A stretch of 64,000 bases of DNA from Pseudevernia furfuracea. Its lineage: Eukaryota > Ascomycota > Lecanoromycetes > Lecanorales > Parmeliaceae. This document shows, piece after piece, positions 1 through 9,131 of this stretch (within the stretch, counting starts at the first letter, position 1; every line of letters starts with the position of its first letter). The DNA is taken from assembly GCA_022315425.1 (NCBI GenBank), contig JAIUPT010000021.1:186001-250000 (forward strand), read 5' to 3'. The position numbers and the translations under genes are program-made. Under the pieces are notes generated by a model, which ran no database searches, was not told the DNA's origin, and worked only from the letters and a program-made list of their open reading frames with translations.

Positions 1-433
1 CAATTGACGTGGGGTATGTGGTATGTGGTCATGCAGGGAAAATGTACTGATAGGGCATGGGGAGGGCAAAAAGGAATGGAAAGGTCGCTGTGGAGTGACA
101 TGATTTTTCCTTGGTTGCATGATTTGCAGGATTTGCATTCGAGAAATTTGATATACCCGGCCGTTGAGCATCTCAAGGATAAGGTATACTCCTGTATTCC
201 CCGGTCCCCGTCGCAAAGCCGAGTCGAGGCGGCGGGTTGAAGTGTCAACTCCAACCTTATCTTATCTCATCTTGCGCTAAAAATTGCCAAGTCGATCCGA
301 GCATCGCTAATTCCTGCTGCTTTCCATTGCTTGGAAAGCAAACTCCGAAAAACTCAAAGAGTAATTGAATTAAGATTTCCGTTGTGTCTGCTTTCTCCTC
401 AAACGCTCGATTGATTACGCCCATATAATAGGC
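1..433. other. 5' flank of MPP10, no gene seen
   Basis: I see no supportable gene here. The only open frame (positions 4-240, plus strand) has no recognisable protein features and lies where the MPP10 promoter and leader are expected. The window starts inside this stretch, so a gene further left may have its end here. Confidence 0.5.
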
Positions 434-2644
434 ATGGCACTCACGACCCTGAACCATCCAGCAGCTAACGAGACACACCCTGTTTCCGAAAAAGTTTTCT
501 TTTCAACCCTCGAGTCCTCTTCCCACACATTCTTGCAGCCTACTCCAAGCCTCAATGCAGCATCTCTAGCCCTTGCAAAGCGCTACCTCGATCCGCTTGC
601 GACCTCTACAAGTGTGGCACAAGCGCAGCGGCAGCAAGCCAGCAGGCGGAAGCGGAAAAGAGGGGACTTTGATGCTGACGCCTCGCGGAAACCCTTACAA
701 CTCACACAACTTTACTTGGAGGGATTTAGAATAGAACAAATTTGGGAGCAGGCAAGAAGAATTCTCGATGCAACCAGGTCTGAGCTGCAAAGATCGCTAC
801 CAACAAAATCTCAAATACAAGAGACAACCAGTCTGCCCGAGAAAATAGTCGGTGACCCAACAAGTAACAGCAAATCCGTCAAATTTGTAGACTTCGATCA
901 AGATGGCTTCGAGGTGGGCAGCTCAGATCCAGATGAGCTCAGCAGCGAGGACGTTATGCCTCTGGGGGAGCCGGATGGATCCCTTGATGACTCGAACCAG
1001 CCACCACTGGACGGTGGGGTGACAGAATTAGGCCATGTTTTCGACGATGACGATGAAGATATGCTTGACGGAGAAGGCGTGAGCGAGGAGGAGGACCCGG
1101 ATGAACTGCTGTCAGAGTTTGATGAGAAGTCGAAAGAGATCTTTCATCCGGACAGAAACGGCCTCAATGATGGATTTTTCTCCATCGATGATTTCAATCG
1201 ACAGTCAGAGTTTCTCGAGCAACAAGATGCTCGTGGAGAGAATGACGGCGCTGCAAGTGACGAGGAGGAGGTAGACTGGGGCCTCGATCCTTTAGCAGTA
1301 AGATCGTCACATAAAGTAGGTCAAACGCTTGAGGATGAAGCAATGGAGGAATCTGAAGATGAAGATGATGGTCCTACCTTCGGAAATGTCGACCTCAACG
1401 CCCCAGACATCTCAGATGACGATGACGATTCGGCGAACGGAGCCCAATTGGACGACATAGGGCCCGTGAACAACACCAATAACATCAAATATGCTGACTT
1501 CTTCGCACCCCCACCCAGCAAAGCTTCCAACCCTTCTCGCCGCCGTGCTCTCCCCAAGACCCAGCCTCCCCCGCAACAAGCAACCGAAGAAGACGTCCAA
1601 CGGACTATATCTGCTGTCCGCCGCGACATCTTCGAGGACGACCTCACCCCTGACGAAGACGACCCTCCGTCTGATGTGAACGATCGTCGCTCCTCTCATC
1701 AAAGACGTCAGGCAGCTCTTACAGCTGAGATTCGTCGTCTCGAAGCTGCCTCAGTGGCCAAACGTGACTGGACGCTCTCTGGTGAAGCACGTGCTGCTGA
1801 TCGCCCTATCAATTCTCTGCTAGAAGAAGACCTTGACTTCGAGCGCGCAGGCAAGCCGATCCCTGTCGTCACGCAGGAGGTCAGTGAGGATATCGAGGCG
1901 CTAATCAAGCGACGAATCCTTGCCAGAGAGTTTGATGAAATTATCAGACGACGTCCTGGGAATTTGGCGACCGGAAATGGGGATTTGAGGAGAGGACGAT
2001 TCGAGCTGGATGATACCAAGCCAGAGCAGAGTCTCGCGGAGATGTACGAGGCTGAACATCTCAAGACTGTCGACCCAGGAGGATATACAGACAAGCGAGA
2101 TGAAAAGCTCGAACGCGAACATGCCAAAGTAGAGCAGATGTGGAAAGATGTCTCTGCAAAGCTGGACGCGCTGAGTAGTTGGCATTACAAGCCTAAACCG
2201 CCAAGCGCGAGTATCAACGTGGTGGCGGATGTGCCAACGGTTAGCATTGAGGATGCTAGACCAGCTGCGGGTGGCGAAGTGGGTGGAGAAAGTATGCTGG
2301 CACCACAGGAGGTCTATAAGCCCGGCGAAGGAAGGGGAAATAAAGAAGAAGTCCTGAAGAAGGGAAGTGGTCTACCAATCGGACGCGAAGAGATGACGAG
2401 AGATGAGAAGGTCAGGAGGAGGCGGAGAGAAAAGGAGAGGATTAGAAAGGCTGGGGGGCTGACGCCGGCAAAGGGTTTGGAGGGCCGTGGGAAGAAGGCG
2501 AAGGAGAAGAGAGGGGTGATTGGGGACCTGAAGAAAGGCGGCGTGAGAGTGATAGGGAAGAAGGGCGAAATCAGAGATGTGGAGGGAAAGACTGTCCAAG
2601 GGCAAGTCGCAGTAGGAAAGGGAGCTGGCGGCTACAAGCTGTGA
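434..2644 (+). CDS. MPP10: U3 snoRNP protein Mpp10 (SSU processome)
   Basis: Single-exon gene of 736 residues. Mpp10 is a nucleolar component of the U3 snoRNP/SSU processome needed for early pre-18S rRNA cleavages, where it works with Imp3 and Imp4. Seen in sequence: acidic clusters (for example DDDDEDMLDGEG and EESEDEDDG), the block DGFFSIDDFNRQSEF, WGLDPL, KYADFFAPPP, then the conserved C-terminal block with DLDFERAGKPIPVVTQE, SLAEMYEAEHLK and LSSWHYKPKPP, ending in a basic Lys/Arg tail. This order of acidic regions, FF-x-DDF block and the AEMYE/SSWHYKP block is typical of fungal Mpp10, and the length is normal for the family. The start ATG follows an in-frame-stop-rich leader. It is tail-to-tail with the EFM6-like gene about 90 bases downstream. 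Confidence 0.93.
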   Translation: MALTTLNHPAANETHPVSEKVFFSTLESSSHTFLQPTPSLNAASLALAKRYLDPLATSTSVAQAQRQQASRRKRKRGDFDADASRKPLQLTQLYLEGFRIEQIWEQARRILDATRSELQRSLPTKSQIQETTSLPEKIVGDPTSNSKSVKFVDFDQDGFEVGSSDPDELSSEDVMPLGEPDGSLDDSNQPPLDGGVTELGHVFDDDDEDMLDGEGVSEEEDPDELLSEFDEKSKEIFHPDRNGLNDGFFSIDDFNRQSEFLEQQDARGENDGAASDEEEVDWGLDPLAVRSSHKVGQTLEDEAMEESEDEDDGPTFGNVDLNAPDISDDDDDSANGAQLDDIGPVNNTNNIKYADFFAPPPSKASNPSRRRALPKTQPPPQQATEEDVQRTISAVRRDIFEDDLTPDEDDPPSDVNDRRSSHQRRQAALTAEIRRLEAASVAKRDWTLSGEARAADRPINSLLEEDLDFERAGKPIPVVTQEVSEDIEALIKRRILAREFDEIIRRRPGNLATGNGDLRRGRFELDDTKPEQSLAEMYEAEHLKTVDPGGYTDKRDEKLEREHAKVEQMWKDVSAKLDALSSWHYKPKPPSASINVVADVPTVSIEDARPAAGGEVGGESMLAPQEVYKPGEGRGNKEEVLKKGSGLPIGREEMTRDEKVRRRRREKERIRKAGGLTPAKGLEGRGKKAKEKRGVIGDLKKGGVRVIGKKGEIRDVEGKTVQGQVAVGKGAGGYKL

Positions 2645-2737
2645 AAGTTATAAACAAGACAACCACACTCCTGCCCTGAACTGAAATGCTCGTCTCTAAG
2701 TGTACATTTCTCAAGCCCACCATCACAGTCGTGCGAT

Positions 2738-3743
2738 TCATGGTTCATTTCTTGCTCGGCCCGCGCCCAGGATTGACTCCCCCTTTTTGATCTTATACAG
2801 GAATACGCCGTCTTTCTCCCACTTTCCCTTGATCTCCTCGACCTCAAACAACTTGTTCAACTTGCGGATCATGTCCTTATCCGCCCTTCTCCTCTTTTTA
2901 TAGCAGAAATAACATACGGTGTCATTTCCCATCAACGCTTCCATAGTGGCTACTAGCAAAGGAACATTCGACTCCAGGTAGCAGCAGTCCGCAGCTAAGA
3001 TAACATCTGGTGGACTGGGAATCGTGGGAGATATTGACTGGCCCCAAGATAAGAGATTCGGCACAACCGAGGTCGAATTGCGGAGATTGGGCGTATTGAG
3101 ATCCACATTGTGCCGTAGAAGGGGAAGAAGCGGCGGGTGGCCGTCCGTCACGTGGATGGTGGTGGTTCGAAGAACACCGGTGGATTTGAGACCGATCGCG
3201 AGTGCAAGGCTTTTGGTTAAGCTGTCAGCAGCGCCCTCGTATGTCTGGGTATTTGCTCGGAAAAGCATACCCAACAAGGCCGCTGCCGGCGCCGAGCTCA
3301 ATTCTGTCGAAGGGGGTCTGGGTTAGCATGACAAGACAAATTCGCGCTGTGGGTGCGTGAGGAGAGAAGAAACATGGGAGCATACAAACATCTTTTTTCC
3401 CTCCATCTCATCCATCCTGTTGCGGAGTAAATATTCTGCCAGAACCATCCCCGCCGGCCACAGCTTTCCTCCGCCTGCACATTTCGAAATTAGCACGGCT
3501 TCTTTGAGGCAAAATACCTAGGTTATCGGGAGCGATCTTGAAACCAAGCGTGAAGACTTTGCTCCGAGATGTGCACTTACATTCCGTCTCGTTGGTCTGA
3601 AGAACGAGAGGCGGACTCAGAAGCCCGCCAAACGCGAGGATCACTTCTTGCGATGGTGTTTCGACGGTGCAGGGTACAAGGTCCTCTGAGATTGACAGAA
3701 GTGAGAGCTCTTCCGCCGGATCAGATGGCATAATTTTGGACAA
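2738..3743 (-). CDS. EFM6: EFM6-type protein-lysine N-methyltransferase
   Basis: Spliced minus-strand gene. My model has exons at 3581-3743, 3390-3474, 3271-3303 and 2738-3209 (753 nt, 250 residues). The joined protein has GGLLSPPLVLQTNETECGGKLW, an SAM-binding motif I (IIELGAGSGLVG) and AADCCYLESNVPLL, which fits the class I seven-beta-strand lysine methyltransferases (METTL21/Efm family). In yeast Efm6 modifies translation elongation factor 1A; the substrate here is inferred from family. Motif I is split between exons, and the third exon is only 33 nt. A second in-frame ATG at 3731 could be the true start. Intron 1 (106 nt) ends in a block resembling the window's long-intron family. The exact orthologue within the family is less certain than the enzyme class. 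Confidence 0.82.
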
Positions 3744-4274
3744 TGGGAGAGTAGGAGATCTCCAGGCTTAAGGATCACTCAGGTACGGAGTACAGCAGGG
3801 TGAGATGGAGCGGAATGACCTCCGCTACTCGTACTCGCACTGTTAGCGCGAACTTCCCACGACAACATGCCCTCGTCGTCCCCACCTCGAACGCAAATTC
3901 CTTCCTACTGAAGGAATCACGGGAAAACAACTCCCCAATCCAATGATCTTTTAGTTTTTAACAGACCATACAAAGTATAACTCCGAAGACCCGTGCTTTC
4001 AACCAAAGTACATGAAAGCTCAAGCCTGATGGCTCTGCAGCCTCCAAAGGCGAGATCCTTCGAATCTCTGATCGAACCCAATCTCAAAGTCGAAAGACAG
4101 TAGACCGTGCTCGTAACGCAGTATCGAGCATTGACTTCGTGCTTCGCCTCATTCACAAGGTAGATTTCTCAGGACGGGCGTGTGTTTTTGCACCCCAAGA
4201 TCCTTTTCGACTTTCGACACCTTGGCCATCGATATACGGTTTCACAGTGAGAATTATACGCTTGATTTTACTCA
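3744..4274. promoter_or_regulatory. Divergent intergenic region between EFM6 and GNAT genes
   Basis: About 530 bases between two divergently transcribed genes, so it must hold both promoters. I see no gene in it; short open frames here lack family features. Confidence 0.4.
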
Positions 4275-4912
4275 ATGGCAAACGTGATTATCAAGTCCCT
4301 GAATACGGGCGAAAAGCTTCGGGTAGCAAAAGAGGACTTGATCCACCAAGTGCAGCACGTTGAGAAGAAAACCTTTCCACGGCGCGAAGCCATGGACTTC
4401 ACCACTGAACTCCAGAAACGAAATATGGACCTCGTAATCATCGTTGATGATGCTGGGGTATTTACACCGGTAAGGCCAAAATTGGTTGCTTACACGGTCT
4501 TCGTTCATCTTAAAGCTGGGAGTGCGGTCCTCCTGCACAAGGTCTGTGTCTCGGAAGGTATGTAAATTACGACCCCGGTGTTGGAAGACCATCTTTCGGG
4601 ACCAGAACGCTCTTTTCATTGCCCAATTCTGCCTCACAACTCGGGTTCTTACCCTGAAGCAGCCATGCTGACTCCAAAATCTATCTAGACTACAGACGGC
4701 GAGGCATTGCAAGGATTGTGCTAGAAACCCAGGCGGAAAGATTGAAGAAGCAGGGATGTGCTAAGATCCAGCTCTGGGTTGATGAGGGAAATGTGCCCGC
4801 GAGACGTCTGTACAGTGGTTTAGGCTTTGAAGAGATGAGTAGAGTCAATGACTACTACGCCGTTGGGCGAACAGGCATTCAAATGCTTTGGGATTTCCAT
4901 CAGTGTGATTAA
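4275..4912 (+). CDS. GNAT-family N-acetyltransferase
   Basis: Two exons, 4275-4557 and 4689-4912 (507 nt, 168 residues). Joining them gives VSEDYRRRGIARIVLETQAERL, the acetyl-CoA pyrophosphate-binding signature (R-x-x-G-x-A) followed by the usual helix, then GCAKIQLWVDEGNVPARRLYSGLGFEE, the classic GNAT motif B with Asn-x-x-A-x-x-L-Y-x-x-x-GF. Substrate cannot be told from sequence; similar small fungal GNATs act on proteins or small molecules. The 131-nt intron (4558-4688) is more than twice the usual length here and ends with the block shared with long introns in other genes (see repeat entries). Predicted cytosolic: no signal or membrane segment. Confidence 0.85.
4558..4688 (+). repeat. 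Long intron with introner-like 3' block (copy A, GNAT gene)
   Basis: 131-nt GT-AG intron. Its 3' end contains ATGCTGACTCCAAAAT, identical over 16 bases to the end of a 167-nt intron in the acyl-CoA oxidase gene 24 kb away. CTGAC is the branch point; the shared bases continue past what a branch point alone requires. The rest of this intron matches the other copies only weakly. Confidence 0.6.
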
Positions 4913-5252
4913 GCTTGTTGTTCTGCTCGAGGAATGCAGCTGGGCCAGGGAATTACCATCACAAAACACCCTTGCAGCTGCCGCGTTCTTGACGCCTCGC
5001 TTGCAGAATTTCGCGATTTGCATTCTGGTAGAGAAAATGGGACGCGTCCAACCCCTTCCTAGATCACCAGCCCCTTCTCACGACTGAACGTTCGCAATAA
5101 CCTCCCCAGCTTCCCGCTCGCTATCATGGGATCTCTTCTGAGGTTTCCGGGGGTTCCCGGTGTTTCAATCATCGCCGGTCATCAGAAAGATGCGGTCGCC
5201 TGCTTTATATCAATACGATGTGGTTTGAGCGCCCCTCGCGGCCGTCCAACGC

Positions 5253-8200
5253 ATGATGCAGGAGCCACCGCCAACGTTGAAATACCTGCACAAAGCCCCG
5301 CTCCTCGCCCTACTATTGGCCTTTTCGGTCTCAATCTATGCGACTCCCAACATCAGTTTACCCATCAACGCGCAAGTTCCGCCCGTCGCCCGACCCAATC
5401 AGGCCTACAACTTTGTCTTTTCGGACTCGTCTTTCAGCTGGGCTGGAAATTCCATCGACTACAGTCTCACGAACAGCCCAGGATGGCTTCAATTGGACAG
5501 CTCAAGCAGGGCCTTCTCCGGAACTCCGGGATCTGATGACGCTGGATCTTTCGCCGTGGGCCTGGTCGCGACTGACGACACTGGTTCAAGCTTAATGTCC
5601 GTGACCTTTGTAGTGTCTACTGATCCTGGACCTGGACTGGGTACTTCAGTCGCAGAGCAGCTACCCGCCTTTGGCCCGGTTCCCAGTCCTGACAGCCTCT
5701 CGCTCGCACCCTCGAGTGCAGTGTCGCTCTCTTTCTCTCCAAATACTTTTACGAATACGAACACAAACACTGTATATTATGCTATATGCGCTAACAATAC
5801 ACCTTTGCCGTCTTGGGTCAGCTTTCATCCCAGCAGTCTTACCTTCTCAGGTACAACGCCCGCATGGACCTCTCCCTGGGAACTCCCTCAAACATTCCGG
5901 ATACAGCTCATAGCTTCAAATGTGATTGGATTTGCAGAAGCCGTCGCAAGCTTTCAACTGGTCATTGAGAGCCATGTGCTCACTTTTGGAAGCAGCTTCT
6001 ATGTCATAAACATCACAAATAGTTCGCTAGTAAATTTCCCTGCTCTTCAGCATGATCTTACTCTGGACGGCCAGCCGGCAAGTTCTTCTGAGATACGCCG
6101 AGTTGTGGCAAGCACGCCATCATGGATGTCATTCAATTCTAGTACCCTGGCCCTATCCGGCACACCTCCCGCAAACGCGGCTTCCCAAAACTTCACCGTG
6201 ACTGCGAGCGACATTTACGGGGATACTACAAGCACGGTTATCTTAATCCAGAATACTAACAATCTTACGAGCTCCTTCATAGGACCTTTCGCCATAGTGA
6301 ACACCACCATAGGAGCAAAATTTGCGTACAATCTCAACTCCAAGCTCGTCCCAGATTCTACCGCGGAGGTTGCGGTAGATCTTCGTGCCGCATCTGTTTG
6401 GCTGAACTTCAACTCCAGTTCCCTGGAGCTCCAAGGCTACATCCCTACCGATTTAAAGCCTCAGTCAATTCAAGTCATGGTGACTGCAACACAGGGAACG
6501 CAGAGCCAATCTCAAACCCTCACGATTGACATACAAAATGCAAATGTTTCGAGTGCACGGACCACAGATAGCCACAGCATTCCTCCCAAAGCTACGTCCG
6601 GCTCCACAGTGGGGGGCAACCAGAGCGCAGATGCAACAAGCTCAGCCAGCAGGCCAAAAAGGCGTTGGATTGCTGCAGCAGTCATAGTGCCAATATTTGT
6701 AGCATTGGGATCCGTGCTCTTACTATGCTTCTGTCTTAGGAGGAGGCGGCGACGAAAAGCAGATAAAGATTCGTCGCTCACCCCGAAATGGAAGATATCG
6801 CGGCCGATCCAGGAAAAGGATACCCCGAACCCTGAAGTACGGGCAGAGACGCTAGGAGTTCTGGCCATCAACGAAAAGCGAGCTTCTTCAAGGGCGTCCA
6901 GGGCACCTTGGTTAGATTTTCTAGGGTTTGAAACATCTGGATGTAGCAACCGTGGCTCAAAGTCGCACCAGTCAAATGGAGATATCGGCAGCGCAGGGCA
7001 CTCCACGGGGCCAGACTCCGGGGGTTTTCCATTCCCTGGACGGGTAAGAGACAAACCGATGCCAGAGGTCAGCCTTATGCCAGAGAAGCGCACACCACGA
7101 AAAGCCGGAAAGACATCTCATGGATTTAAAGCACCCCCATCGGCTGTCCAAAGGCTATCTGTCATCATGGATCTATCACCGGCAAAAAGATACTCGAAAC
7201 AAAGGCAACGGGGATCGAATCTGAGTTACGATACTGCTAGCGTCTTTTCAAAGCAACGTCTTAGCGGGATCGGGCATGGACGAAACACTTTGAGTCAAAC
7301 CAGCAGCAACCTCCGTTTTAGTAGTAAGGGTGTGGGCCATGGCAATGGTCTTGCAAGTGGACCTCCAGGCTTTGGAATCGTTCGGAACTCTTGGCGTAAT
7401 CTCAGTCGAAGTACCTGGGCCTCCACGGACGGTTCTTCAAATCCGGGGCTCGAAAGAGAGGCCACTGTAGGAAAATATCCGTCGAGTAGTCGCCCCCCGG
7501 TATCGAACACTTTCGGCAAGCGTTCCCACTCCCATGTCATACACGAAATCTCGGATGACGAAGGGTCTCGCAAGCCAACACTGAGGCCAGTACTCTCTCC
7601 CACACAAGGCCGTATCAGACCAAAATCAGGCTCTCCTTCGCTATTAACGTCCAACCTCCTCAAGGCCGACCCTCTTCAGTCTTTCCACAAACGCCGTCTA
7701 CAACAGCGAAGTTCACGCAATCCTCTTTTTTCTGCTGGCCCATCGTCGTCCCGGATATCATCAATTCACGGATCGAAGACGGCAGCCTTACCAATACCCT
7801 TATCACACTCTGGCAGTACTGGTAACAACACTGTTTCTGAACGTCCATTTACACCTCAGAGAGAGGACAACCAACATTCCTACTCCGAATCCTCGTCCCT
7901 CGAGCCACCAATTCGACCAAGCCCCCTCAGAACTTTCAGCTCTACAACCTCACCGCGACGCCAGAAGAGCTATATCAAATACCAGTTGAACGCGCGCGCC
8001 CTTTCTCCCCCAAACTTCAGCCACCCCTCGCGAATGAACAGCAGAGGAAGCAGCTGGGTCTCTACTAGCAGCGACTCAAAGTTCGACAGTGCAGCTAGTG
8101 AAGCACCTCCCTTCAACGGCTTCGGCAACGATCTGCGGGAAGAGACAGACGAGAATGGCGACAAGCGTTGGCTGCGCGGTCACCCTAATCCTTTGGGCAC

Positions 8201-8477
8201 TCACAGGTTGGATGTTACAGACCAAGAGTTGATTGATCGTCTCAGAGTTAGTGGCCATGTGAGTGCTGCGCAGCGCTTGAGCTATTTGATGAGAGCACAG
8301 ACGGATGGGAAACCGGACAGCGATGCCGAGAGCGGTGATGAGGGCGGGCAGGTCAAGATTGGCAGTACGAAGGGGAAGAGGTTGCGCCAGAAGACCGGGT
8401 TGAGGCAGGGAGATCCGGGTAACCTGAGTATGAAAGGGGATATTGGCAATACCACCGCAGGAAGTGCTTTTATATAG
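5253..8477 (+). CDS. AXL2: Axl2-like bud-site/polarity transmembrane protein
   Basis: Single exon, 1074 residues. N-terminal signal peptide (hydrophobic run LLALLLAFSVSIYA), then an extracellular half with tandem cadherin-like (CADG-type) domains. Repeated W(L/M)xF/L-x-SSS/T..FSGTP signatures are seen, as in PGWLQLDSSSRAFSGTP, PSWVSFHPSSLTFSGTTP, PSWMSFNSSTLALSGTPP and WLNFNSSSLELQGYIP. One membrane segment (about residues 472-494, IVPIFVALGSVLLLCFCL) is followed by a basic stop-transfer RRRRRRK. The roughly 580-residue cytosolic tail is Ser/Arg-rich and disordered. This architecture is that of yeast Axl2/Bud10, which marks the axial bud site and binds septins; in filamentous fungi homologues affect septation and conidiation. 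Many N-x-S/T sites in the outer half suggest glycosylation. Convergent with the GH81 gene downstream. Confidence 0.9.
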   Translation: MMQEPPPTLKYLHKAPLLALLLAFSVSIYATPNISLPINAQVPPVARPNQAYNFVFSDSSFSWAGNSIDYSLTNSPGWLQLDSSSRAFSGTPGSDDAGSFAVGLVATDDTGSSLMSVTFVVSTDPGPGLGTSVAEQLPAFGPVPSPDSLSLAPSSAVSLSFSPNTFTNTNTNTVYYAICANNTPLPSWVSFHPSSLTFSGTTPAWTSPWELPQTFRIQLIASNVIGFAEAVASFQLVIESHVLTFGSSFYVINITNSSLVNFPALQHDLTLDGQPASSSEIRRVVASTPSWMSFNSSTLALSGTPPANAASQNFTVTASDIYGDTTSTVILIQNTNNLTSSFIGPFAIVNTTIGAKFAYNLNSKLVPDSTAEVAVDLRAASVWLNFNSSSLELQGYIPTDLKPQSIQVMVTATQGTQSQSQTLTIDIQNANVSSARTTDSHSIPPKATSGSTVGGNQSADATSSASRPKRRWIAAAVIVPIFVALGSVLLLCFCLRRRRRRKADKDSSLTPKWKISRPIQEKDTPNPEVRAETLGVLAINEKRASSRASRAPWLDFLGFETSGCSNRGSKSHQSNGDIGSAGHSTGPDSGGFPFPGRVRDKPMPEVSLMPEKRTPRKAGKTSHGFKAPPSAVQRLSVIMDLSPAKRYSKQRQRGSNLSYDTASVFSKQRLSGIGHGRNTLSQTSSNLRFSSKGVGHGNGLASGPPGFGIVRNSWRNLSRSTWASTDGSSNPGLEREATVGKYPSSSRPPVSNTFGKRSHSHVIHEISDDEGSRKPTLRPVLSPTQGRIRPKSGSPSLLTSNLLKADPLQSFHKRRLQQRSSRNPLFSAGPSSSRISSIHGSKTAALPIPLSHSGSTGNNTVSERPFTPQREDNQHSYSESSSLEPPIRPSPLRTFSSTTSPRRQKSYIKYQLNARALSPPNFSHPSRMNSRGSSWVSTSSDSKFDSAASEAPPFNGFGNDLREETDENGDKRWLRGHPNPLGTHRLDVTDQELIDRLRVSGHVSAAQRLSYLMRAQTDGKPDSDAESGDEGGQVKIGSTKGKRLRQKTGLRQGDPGNLSMKGDIGNTTAGSAFI

Positions 8478-9131
8478 AGCTTTGCTGCTGAATTTTTTCC
8501 ATCTATCTATAGAGTTCTGCCTATCCAACGAAGTTTGTGATTCGGAGAATCCATCTCACACAGTCGTCCCACTTCATGCAGTGATGTATGCTCATACCCT
8601 TCAGAAAGTGGTGTTGCATGTATTGCCGCATCTAGTCCTTGCACCATCTGCCGTTTCTGTGCCTCGATTCAGTAGCCCGTATGTATGCCTTACGACACGT
8701 TACTGATGCACTCTCTCTCCTGCACGGAAGAAAGGGTGTCGTGTCGTGTGAAGTCATCGTTGCAAAGTCTATGTCATTCATTACCAAGGCAGCAGCGGTG
8801 TGGGAGGGAGCATCGGCTGAGAATAGATGGGGGGAAAAAGGAGAAAAGTGCATGGGGTAAAATGGGACTATATACATACAGAGCAAAACATCAGATACAT
8901 CGAAAAGAAAAAGGAACTGTTATATACACCAGTAGTAGCAACGTAATCTTACGCAAGAGGAGGAGTACGGGCGGAACAAGATATGTACGTGAGGAAATAT
9001 GTGTGCAGGGCGAGAACCATGTGCGGGGAAAGGGAGAGGGAGGAGGGGGGGGGGTAAGTAGAAGCAATATTAGGAAAAAGGACGTGGGCAAGAATCAAGG
9101 CAACAACCCCTTTTCTCTCTCCCCGGACAGT
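8478..9131. other. Convergent 3' flanks of AXL2 and GH81 gene
   Basis: About 650 bases between two converging genes; expected to be 3' UTRs and terminators. It includes a purine-rich stretch with a G run near 9041-9055. No gene is supported. Confidence 0.5.

Noticed and set aside
4..240. Open frame of 78 codons at the left edge
   Set aside because: No family motif, odd composition, and it lies in the expected MPP10 promoter region.
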